From NCBI GenBank assembly GCA_000433675.1, contig FR893526.1, positions 1-20,904 of the forward strand: a stretch of DNA of 20,904 nt. Direction: 5' to 3'. Below, one piece after another: positions 15,069 through 20,904 of the stretch. The position numbers were made by a program, and so were the translations under genes. Every line of letters begins with the position of its first letter. The first letter of the stretch is position 1. Under the pieces are notes generated by a model that was not told the origin of the DNA, made no database searches, and saw only the letters and a list, made by a program, of their open reading frames with translations. The stretch is from Clostridium sp. CAG:433 (lineage in GTDB: Bacteria; Bacillota_I; Bacilli_A; RF39; UBA660).

Positions 15069-15959
15069 TTAATTAATAGTTTTATCTATATACATATTTA
15101 TAAATTTTTTAGGAGCCACTGTTAAATATTTACTGTTATATATTATATTTATTTTTACATTAGGAAGTTTTTCATCTATATTAACAATCTTTAAATCACT
15201 TTCTTTTGTAATTAAATCTTCAATTACATACCCTATTCCAATATTATTTTTAACTGCAGATATAATCATTTCACTAGTATGAAAATTAAGAGAATTATTA
15301 AAGTTTATATTTTTTTCTTTAATTAATTCATCTAAATCATTTCTGTTTGCTGTGCCTTTAATTGGAAGTATTAATTGATACTTTTCTAAGTCTTTTAATT
15401 TTTTTATTTTAGATGTATCAAAATCTTTACTTGCTGAAAAACAATAATTAACTCTAGCAAGTTCTTTGATAGTATAATCATTAGATAATTCTATATTTAT
15501 TGGGGATGTATCAATTACAAAGTCAACTGTATGTGATTTTAATAATTCTATTAATTTAGATGTTGAACCTGTTACTACAGTTACATCTATATTTGGATAT
15601 TCATTATGAAATTTAATTAAATTATCAAATAAGAAAAATGAACCTACATTAGATGGTATTCCAATATTTAAACTTCCTTTTTTTAAAGTATCTTCTTCTA
15701 CTAAAGTTCTTTCTGCAACATTTAAACTATTAAATGATTCTTCAACATAAAATAGTAATTTTTTGCCATAACTTGTAAGCATCATACCATCACTATTTCT
15801 ATAGAATAATTGTCTATTTAATTCACTTTCTAATTTTTTTATTGATTTACTTATTGCCGGTGGTGATGTATATGACTCTTTTGCAGCCTTATTTATACTT
15901 CCATATTTGCAAACTAAGTAAAAATCTTTATATAAATTTAAATTAATATTATTAAACAT
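15069..15959 (-). CDS. LysR-family transcriptional regulator
   Basis: The 296-residue length is normal for the family. Residues 1-62 hold the winged helix-turn-helix: YLVCKYGSINKAAKESYTSP, then AISKSIKKLESELNRQLFYR. The periplasmic-binding-like effector domain starts at GSLNIGIPSNVGSF (about 95) and runs to the end. The effector is not predictable. AGGTG lies six bases before ATG 15959. The gene starts 12 bases after the YolD-like stop with no terminator between, so it is probably the last gene of the damage-inducible polymerase operon. No divergent target gene is next to it, which is unusual, since many LysR regulators control a divergent neighbour. Confidence 0.93.
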   Translation of the reverse strand: MFNNINLNLYKDFYLVCKYGSINKAAKESYTSPPAISKSIKKLESELNRQLFYRNSDGMMLTSYGKKLLFYVEESFNSLNVAERTLVEEDTLKKGSLNIGIPSNVGSFFLFDNLIKFHNEYPNIDVTVVTGSTSKLIELLKSHTVDFVIDTSPINIELSNDYTIKELARVNYCFSASKDFDTSKIKKLKDLEKYQLILPIKGTANRNDLDELIKEKNINFNNSLNFHTSEMIISAVKNNIGIGYVIEDLITKESDLKIVNIDEKLPNVKINIIYNSKYLTVAPKKFINMYIDKTIN

Positions 15960-15971
15960 TTTTTCACCTAC

Positions 15972-16379
15972 TTATCTTAACGCTTTACTTGAAATATTAA
16001 TTATGTCATAAATACTAATTATTTTACCATTATTTAAAATAATTTTTTTGTTTACACTATCTATTTTTTTAATTTTTCCCGTATATTTAAAATATTTACC
16101 TCCATCTTTTTTAGTATCGCTTACAAAATATGTTATAGAAACAAAAGAATCTAGTTTATTATTTTTGATTAAGAAATTTAGTTTGTTATTTATTTCTTCT
16201 TTTTTATCTTCACTTATTTCTATTCTTTCATTTACTACTCTTGATACTTCTTTTACCATATCATCATATCCGGTAAGTGCGGAAAAAGGATTAAATTGCG
16301 CCGCTCTTTGTATTTTACTCATTCTTTTATGATACTTTGGTTCATAATGAGGTAAATTAATTATTGAATCATATTTCAT
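15972..16379 (-). CDS. YolD-like family protein
   Basis: The 135-residue product has the YolD-like N-terminal signature MSKIQRAAQFNPFSALTGYDDMVKE (positions about 20-44) followed by a helical stretch and a beta-rich tail (ITYFVSDTKKDGGKYF, then KIKKIDSVNKKIIL). YolD-like genes are regularly found beside UvrX/UmuC-type Y-family polymerases in Bacillota, and a regulatory or accessory part in translesion synthesis has been proposed. Here the start ATG overlaps the polymerase stop as ATGA, so translation is coupled. No Shine-Dalgarno is needed or clear. Confidence 0.88.
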   Translation of the reverse strand: MKYDSIINLPHYEPKYHKRMSKIQRAAQFNPFSALTGYDDMVKEVSRVVNERIEISEDKKEEINNKLNFLIKNNKLDSFVSITYFVSDTKKDGGKYFKYTGKIKKIDSVNKKIILNNGKIISIYDIINISSKALR

Positions 16380-17860
16380 CCTTTATGACCTCCAACTTGC
16401 ATATTTCTCTCTTTCATAGTTGCGCCTTCTTCTAGACTCATTGCTTTTAGAATTATATTTTTACCATATTTATTTTTTAAACGAGTAACTGTTTTTTGAA
16501 GTTTTATTTCATCATTTTGTTTTATCTTATCTTCTTTCTTCTCTTCTAGAACTTTATTATTATCAGAAAACAAATCTAACTGACTAAAATTAACTTCTTT
16601 TTTAGCAGTTTTTTCATCTATTACATTACATGCGCATATATTTATTCTTCTAACAAGTAAATTTTTATTTATTATTTCATCATATAACTCCAAACATTTA
16701 CTTGTAAGTATTTTACTTGATGAAGTGCTATAGTCAAGAGTTTTATGACCATGTGCAGGTTTTGGTACTCTTCTTCCATAATAATCAGTTACTATGTCAC
16801 CATCATAAGAAAAAGTATTATCTATTTCATATCCTATCATTAGTACTATGGAATTAGTCATTTTTTCTTTTTCTGTTAATTCTAACGAAAGTGAATCAAT
16901 CATTTCTGAGACTATTAATCTAGCCTTTTTATAATCATATGGACAGTGTAATACTTGTCCACTTGATATACTGTTATTTTCTGGTTTATACTCTTTTATA
17001 TCTTTTATATTTGTAGTTTCATATCCCCAAGCATGATCTATTAATAGTTCTGCATTAACACCAAAAAGTTTATATAATAAGTTTTCATTTTGAATGCTCA
17101 TTAAAGCCACATCACCCATTGTATACATATTATTTTCTTTTAATTTTTTTGCATATCCTTTTCCTACTCTCCAAAAATCAGTAAGTGGTGTATGGTCCCA
17201 TAACTTTTTTCTATAACTCATTTCATCAAGTTCTGAAATTCTAACACCTATTTCATTTGGTAAAGCGTGCTTCGCAACTATATCCATAGATACTTTTGCT
17301 AAATACATATTAGTTCCTATTCCTGCGGTTGCGGTTATACCTGTTTTACTATATACATCTTTTATAATCATACTTACAAGCTCTTTAGGTGTCATTTTAT
17401 ACATACTAAGATAATTAGTAATATCACAGAATACTTCATCTATTGAATACACAAAAATATCATCTTTTGATAAATATTTTAAATAAATATTATATATTTC
17501 AGAACTATATTTCATATAAAGTTTCATTCTAGGGCTCGCAACTATATAACCTAGTTCCAATGATTTATTATTTTTTAGTTCACTATTTTTATACGATTTA
17601 CCTATAAATTTCCTATAATTATTATTCTTTCTTCTTTCACTATTTACTTTTCTTACTGCACTTACTACTTCAAATAATCTTGCTCTACCTTTAAGTCCAT
17701 ATTCTTTTAAGGATGGGCTTACTGCCAAACATATTGTTTTTTCTGTTCTAGATTTATCCGCTACTACTAAATTTGTATCTAGCGGATCAAGATTTCTTTC
17801 GACGCACTCTACTGATGCATAAAAACTTTTTAAATCTATACACATATAAACTTTATTCAT
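16376..17860 (-). CDS. Y-family DNA polymerase (UmuC/UvrX type, error-prone translesion)
   Basis: The 494-residue product should copy past damaged bases. Catalytic carboxylates are in place: MCIDLKSFYASVE with Asp9, and YSIDEVFCDIT with Asp141-Glu142. TAGIGTNMYLAK and the helix-hairpin region (DVALMSIQNENLLYKLFG) follow, then the little-finger domain (about 250-360). QLDLF at about 427-431 is a consensus sliding-clamp-binding peptide. The C-terminal block KNKYGKNIILKAMSLEEGAT, ending in RNMQVGGHKG, is typical of Bacillota UvrX/YqjW-type enzymes. A GTG at 17869 is in frame, but ATG 17860 lies eight bases after AGAAGG and is used here. A LexA-type operator overlaps the promoter, so induction by DNA damage is expected. 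Confidence 0.94.
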   Translation of the reverse strand: MNKVYMCIDLKSFYASVECVERNLDPLDTNLVVADKSRTEKTICLAVSPSLKEYGLKGRARLFEVVSAVRKVNSERRKNNNYRKFIGKSYKNSELKNNKSLELGYIVASPRMKLYMKYSSEIYNIYLKYLSKDDIFVYSIDEVFCDITNYLSMYKMTPKELVSMIIKDVYSKTGITATAGIGTNMYLAKVSMDIVAKHALPNEIGVRISELDEMSYRKKLWDHTPLTDFWRVGKGYAKKLKENNMYTMGDVALMSIQNENLLYKLFGVNAELLIDHAWGYETTNIKDIKEYKPENNSISSGQVLHCPYDYKKARLIVSEMIDSLSLELTEKEKMTNSIVLMIGYEIDNTFSYDGDIVTDYYGRRVPKPAHGHKTLDYSTSSSKILTSKCLELYDEIINKNLLVRRINICACNVIDEKTAKKEVNFSQLDLFSDNNKVLEEKKEDKIKQNDEIKLQKTVTRLKNKYGKNIILKAMSLEEGATMKERNMQVGGHKG

Positions 17861-17883
17861 TTTATGCACCTTCTTTCTAATTA

Positions 17884-17912
17884 ATTATATCACATTTTGT
17901 TTTTTATGAACA
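17884..17912 (-). promoter_or_regulatory. Promoter of the polymerase operon
   Basis: The minus strand has TGTTCA (17912-17907) as -35, a 17-base spacer and TATAAT (17889-17884) preceded by TGA, an extended -10. The -35 lies within the LexA-type operator. Confidence 0.75.
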
Positions 17913-17920
17913 TAGGTTCG
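17907..17920. promoter_or_regulatory. LexA/DinR-type SOS operator
   Basis: The minus strand reads CGAACCTATGTTCA: the GAAC-N4-GTTC inverted repeat of the Bacillus LexA box (consensus CGAACRNRYGTTYC) with 12 of 14 positions matching. It overlaps the -35 of the polymerase promoter, the right position for repression. The lexA gene itself is not in the window. Confidence 0.82.
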
Positions 17921-17946
17921 TACATATTTTAAAATAAAAAAAGATT

Positions 17947-18594
17947 TTATTTGTTTAATCCTTTTTTACTTATATTATTATTTAATGCATATTTTGATAC
18001 ATTCTTAAAATTATCATCATAAGGATATACTGTTTGTCCAAATCTTAGCCACATTCCTGACCAAGTTTTTTCTTCTGAAAGTAATTTCTTAACTAATTCA
18101 TTTTCTAATGTTTTATTACCCTCTTGCTTATTTAAATCAACACAACCTTCTTCATCATATAATTTACTTTGTAAATCGCATTCTAATTTATCACATTGAT
18201 AAGCAAACATTGCCTCTTTTGTACTATGCGAATCAAATTCTGTAAATAAATTTTCTATTTCTTTACCATCTAATAAACCACATAATATTTCATGAACTGC
18301 TTCTTTTTCTATTTTTTCTTTTTCTTCTTTAGATATTTCAAACATTGTTTTATCACCAATAACTATTTCTCCAAGTTCATGAACTGCTAACATAAATATA
18401 ACTTTCATAATATCAATGTCATATTCATATTCTGACTTCATAGCAATCGCAAGCATTTGAACACCAAAAATATGTTCTGCAACACTTTCTATTCTTTCTC
18501 TTTTAACATTCCAAGTTTTCCATCCAGTTCTAATAACATTCTTTAATTTATTACACATAACATAGTATTTTATTACATTTTCTTCTTTTGACAT
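17947..18594 (-). CDS. HD-domain phosphohydrolase (YfbR/HD_3-like), HE variant
   Basis: The 215-residue product resembles the HD_3 group of 5'-nucleotidase-like hydrolases: ESVAEHIFGVQMLA with His41, AVHELGEIVIGDKT with His72-Glu73, and AYQCDKLECDLQ with Asp135. The usual His-Asp pair that binds the metal is His-Glu here. Substrate is probably a nucleotide monophosphate or similar, by family only. The ATG at 18594 lies seven bases after AGAAGG. A longer in-frame start at 18648 falls in the promoter and is rejected. The C-terminal QTVYPYDDNFKNVSKYALNN is outside the core domain. It has its own promoter although an HD gene lies 60 bases upstream. Confidence 0.82.
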   Translation of the reverse strand: MSKEENVIKYYVMCNKLKNVIRTGWKTWNVKRERIESVAEHIFGVQMLAIAMKSEYEYDIDIMKVIFMLAVHELGEIVIGDKTMFEISKEEKEKIEKEAVHEILCGLLDGKEIENLFTEFDSHSTKEAMFAYQCDKLECDLQSKLYDEEGCVDLNKQEGNKTLENELVKKLLSEEKTWSGMWLRFGQTVYPYDDNFKNVSKYALNNNISKKGLNK

Positions 18595-18619
18595 ATAGCT
18601 TCCTTCTCTCTGGTTAAAT

Positions 18620-18648
18620 ATAATATCAAAAGAAGAAATATAATTCAA
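18620..18648 (-). promoter_or_regulatory. Sigma-A promoter for the HD_3-like gene
   Basis: The minus strand has TTGAAT (18648-18643), a 17-base spacer and TATTAT (18625-18620) preceded by TGA. It fills the gap after the upstream HD gene and sits ahead of the AGAAGG ribosome site. Confidence 0.7.
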
Positions 18649-18655
18649 CTAAATT

Positions 18656-19258
18656 TTATAAATTTTCTTTTATTTCTGGAAACAAATCATATAAATTATA
18701 TCCTAGTAAATTATCAAAATATTCTTTTAATTTGTATGTTTCTTCTACATGATATTGTGTATTAGAAAATACTCCTTTTTTTAGAACAATATCAATTAAT
18801 CTTTTATCTATTGTTAATATTTTTGTAGTACACATTAAATCAAACAAGTTTACTAATTTTTCTTCTACTGTGTATTCATGTTTTTCTATAAAATCTGTTA
18901 AAAATGGATTTTTTTCTTTATCTGGTATACCTCCAGCAGTGCATAAAATATCATTATTTAAATATGAATGTGTTAAGCATATATTAGCGTACTCTTCATC
19001 ATATCCTTTATTTTTTAAATATTCATATCCTCTCATTACATGTCCATGAGATTCGCCAGTATATTTACCTATATCATGAACATAACCTAAAGTAATTGCT
19101 TTGTCTACATCTATATTATATCCTTTTTCTTCTAGTGCCTTTGCAAGTATTCCAGCACTATCACCAACACATATTGAATGTTCTATCCATCTATCATCTT
19201 TTGCATTTTTTCTTTCTATTTCTAATAGTTCTCTTGCTTCTTTACTTGTTAGTTTCAT
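18656..19258 (-). CDS. HDIG-type metal-dependent phosphohydrolase
   Basis: The 200-residue product carries an HD domain: His27 (RWIEHSICVGDSA), the doublet His61-Asp62 in GYVHDIGKYTGESHGHVM, further His71/His73, His97 and Asp140 (NLFDLMCTTKI). This pattern binds one or two metals. The DIGKYTGESHGHVMRGYEYL block is typical of small stand-alone HD hydrolases, whose substrates are nucleotides or related phosphate esters; I cannot name this one. Its ATG overlaps the stop of the histidine phosphatase upstream as ATGA, so the two are translated together. That suggests successive steps or a shared substrate pool, which is inference. Confidence 0.85.
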   Translation of the reverse strand: MKLTSKEARELLEIERKNAKDDRWIEHSICVGDSAGILAKALEEKGYNIDVDKAITLGYVHDIGKYTGESHGHVMRGYEYLKNKGYDEEYANICLTHSYLNNDILCTAGGIPDKEKNPFLTDFIEKHEYTVEEKLVNLFDLMCTTKILTIDKRLIDIVLKKGVFSNTQYHVEETYKLKEYFDNLLGYNLYDLFPEIKENL

Positions 19259-19791
19259 AGTTCATACTCCTTTATTTCACAATTTTCCTGACCACTTACA
19301 TTTAAAAGCATACCATCTTCTGGTAATTCTTCAAAATAAAATTGCATTGCTCTTGCGACTGCACCATGAGTTACTAGTAAAATATTTTTGTCATAATATT
19401 TTTCTTTTATTTCGTCTAAGAATGAATGTGTTCTTTTGAACAAATCAGGTAATGTTTCAAGCCCATCAACTACGTTATCTGAATAATAATTATAGTATTC
19501 TTTAAAATAATAGTCATCAAGAATTGTATTAGTTAATACTCCTCCATCTCTTTCAATTAATCTATCATCATAAATAACTGGAATGTTATTAGCATTTATT
19601 ATTTCACATGTATGTTTTGTTCTTTTCATTGGAGAACATATTATTAAATCAATGTTTATTTTTTTTACTTTTTCCCTTGCTTGTTTTGCTTGCTCTATAC
19701 CCATTTCATTTATATCTTCATCTAATCTACAATTATACTTATTTTCTACATTACATTTTGTTTGTCCATGTCTTACAATATAAATCTTCAT
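19255..19791 (-). CDS. Histidine phosphatase family protein (copy A)
   Basis: The 178-residue product belongs to the phosphoglycerate-mutase-like branch. It has the RHGQT motif with catalytic His8, Arg7, Arg57 in CSPMKRTKHT, the acid Glu80 and His142 in LLVTHGAVAR. All four core positions are present, so it should be active. These small enzymes remove phosphate from many small molecules and the substrate cannot be told. The tail ENCEIKEYEL is shared with two neighbouring copies. GAGG lies seven bases before ATG 19791. It overlaps the HDIG gene downstream. Confidence 0.9.
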   Translation of the reverse strand: MKIYIVRHGQTKCNVENKYNCRLDEDINEMGIEQAKQAREKVKKINIDLIICSPMKRTKHTCEIINANNIPVIYDDRLIERDGGVLTNTILDDYYFKEYYNYYSDNVVDGLETLPDLFKRTHSFLDEIKEKYYDKNILLVTHGAVARAMQFYFEELPEDGMLLNVSGQENCEIKEYEL

Positions 19792-19820
19792 TTTGTACCT
19801 CTTTCATATTTTATTATCTT

Positions 19821-20236
19821 TTATATCTTTAATATCATATCTCTATAATGTACTTTAAATCCCATTTTTTCATATAAATGAATCTCAGGATTATTACCAA
19901 ATACTTCAAGTTCTATATCTCTATTCATATCTTTAGCAATATCAATTATTTTTTTAATTACTTCTTCACCAATACCCATATTTCTATATTCTTCATCTAT
20001 GTATAGTCTATTTATATATAAAGTGTGTTGATTTAACACTTCATCATCTCTTAAGTCCAATCCAACAAAACCAACCATAATATCATCTTTTAATATTTTA
20101 TAATAAAATTCATTTTCACCAAATTTTATTTTTACATCATAAAATCATCTATAGTATCATGATGATGCCATATTTTATATATCCATTCTATAAAATATTC
20201 GTTTTTTTCTTTTTCTAATTTAATATTATTTTTCAT
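19821..20236 (-). pseudogene. GNAT acetyltransferase gene with a single frameshift
   Basis: ATG at 20236 opens a 34-codon frame (EYFIEWIYKIWHHHDTIDDF, then MM and TAA at 20132). From about 20142 the next frame continues YDVKIKFGENEFYYKIL, then GFVGLDLRDDEV and the GNAT core: LYINRLYIDEEYRNMGIGEE with the Arg/Gly acetyl-CoA loop, and a terminal HLYEKMGFKVHYRDMIL. One extra T in the TTTT run at 20141-20144 would join the two as DDFYDVKI and give about 139 residues, a normal GNAT length. An ATG at 20078 could still give 85 residues, but this lacks the first part of the fold. No clear ribosome site is seen before 20236. A dead gene, a reversible homopolymer switch or a sequencing error are all possible. 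Confidence 0.75.
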
Positions 20237-20321
20237 AAAATCGCTTGCTTTCTATCTTCAATCATAATATATGTTATTTTGTTTTAATCAGTTTTTAACA
20301 ATATTTCTCATTTTTCATCTT

Positions 20322-20846
20322 CTACAAATCATATTCATATATTTTACAGTTTTCATTAATGTTTGATGAATTTCCATTCTTAGGTATTCCATTAAAATAC
20401 CAATATATAGCCCTTGATATTCCACCATGGGTTACTAATAAAACATTCTTATTTTGTAATTTTATTTCATCTATAAATTTTTTAACTCTTTCATAAACGC
20501 TTTTCATCGTTTCTAATTCTGGATATTTTAAATCAGAATTATAATTCCAAAATATATTCCAATCTAAATTTTTAAAAGGAATATTTTCATATATTCCCAT
20601 ATTTCTCTCTTTTATTCTTTCATCTATTATAACAGGAATATTTTTATCTAAATTAAATAATTCTAATGTATGTTTTGCTCTTTCTATTGGTGAACAGTAT
20701 ATTGTGTGTATGTCTAATTTTCTTAAATCTTCTCCTATTTTTTTTGCCTGAATGATTCCATTTTCATTTAATGGTTCTTCTTCTGTCGCAATAAGTTCCT
20801 TTTTTCCCATATTAGTTTCACCATGTCTTATTACATATAATTTCAT
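20322..20846 (-). CDS. Histidine phosphatase family protein (copy B)
   Basis: The 174-residue product has RHGET with His8, Arg56 in CSPIERAKHT, Glu80 and His140 in LLVTHGGISR, so the full catalytic set of the family is present. It is a clear paralogue of copy A over its whole length, with the same tail pattern (ENCKIYEYDL), but the middle differs (KNLDWNIFWNYNSDLKYPE). AAGGAG lies seven bases before ATG 20846. The end of a third copy lies only 19 bases upstream, so this is a tandem array. The substrate is unknown. Confidence 0.9.
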   Translation of the reverse strand: MKLYVIRHGETNMGKKELIATEEEPLNENGIIQAKKIGEDLRKLDIHTIYCSPIERAKHTLELFNLDKNIPVIIDERIKERNMGIYENIPFKNLDWNIFWNYNSDLKYPELETMKSVYERVKKFIDEIKLQNKNVLLVTHGGISRAIYWYFNGIPKNGNSSNINENCKIYEYDL

Positions 20847-20865
20847 ATATAGCTCCTTCTATTTT

Positions 20866-20904
20866 TTATAGTTCATATATTTTAATTTCACAATTTTTAA
20901 GTCC
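20866..20904 (-). CDS. 3' end of a third histidine phosphatase copy (partial)
   Basis: The last 12 codons and TAA are visible, and the start lies beyond the right edge. The visible residues, GLKNCEIKIYEL, match the C-terminal pattern N-C-x-I-x-x-Y-[ED]-L of copies A and B. The identification depends on this tail and on position only. Confidence 0.6.
   Translation of the reverse strand, partial: GLKNCEIKIYEL

Noticed and set aside
16048..16332. Open plus-strand frame of 94 codons with hydrophobic runs
   Set aside because: It is antisense to the YolD-like gene. The hydrophobic look comes from reversing Lys/Asn-rich codons, and no ribosome site is present.
17930..17957. AAATAAAA / TTTTATTT inverted repeat after the HD_3-like gene
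   Set aside because: It is made only of A-T pairs, overlaps the stop codon and is expected by chance in DNA this AT-rich.
19101..19832. Several plus-strand frames of 66-112 codons
   Set aside because: All lie opposite the HDIG and histidine phosphatase genes, whose motifs are complete on the minus strand.
1..20904. CRISPR arrays, tRNA or rRNA genes, insertion sequences and attachment sites
   Set aside because: I looked for regularly spaced repeats, cloverleaf-like sequences, transposases and integrases and saw none.

Overview
The window looks like low-GC, strongly AT-rich chromosomal DNA from a walled Bacillota, probably a gut-type lineage of the Bacilli/Erysipelotrichia kind; this placement is inference from composition and gene families. 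Every gene I can support lies on the minus strand, so transcription runs from high to low coordinates. UGA is read as stop: two tight ATGA overlaps (16376-16379 and 19255-19258) end genes with TGA. This argues against the Mycoplasma code.

Left part (1-6900): a partial ORF6N-domain gene, then a reduced cell-wall/division cluster in transcription order class B PBP with PASTA domain, mraY, ftsW. MurE, murD and murG, often found between or beside these genes, are absent. Upstream is a membrane-anchored GH25 muramidase with SH3-type domains and its own consensus promoter. An ATPase pseudogene broken at its Walker A motif follows (6891-7125).

Middle part (7200-9800): a membrane-anchored XRE regulator, then a probable three-gene unit of exported proteins (47-aa lipoprotein, 215-aa lipoprotein, DUF1287 protein) driven from an extended -10 promoter at 9773-9781.

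Accessory cluster (9800-15000): a collagen-like protein, a beta-helix protein with a WxL-like C-terminus, and two small Ig/prealbumin-like proteins that overlap each other and share a C-terminal motif. All four have surface or fibre architecture but no signal peptide. Upstream is a short RlmN/Cfr-like radical SAM enzyme. Between it and the collagen gene lies the 3' tail of a lost gene. This block is the best candidate for an undescribed system; its function is unknown.

DNA-damage operon (15000-17920): a Y-family polymerase with a clamp-binding motif, a YolD-like partner and, 12 bases further on, a LysR regulator. A LexA/DinR-type operator overlaps the promoter -35.

Right part (17940-20904): two HD-domain phosphohydrolases and at least three histidine-phosphatase paralogues (the third only as a 3' end), with a GNAT acetyltransferase gene broken by one frameshift between them. 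They suggest a small nucleotide or phosphate-ester metabolism group.
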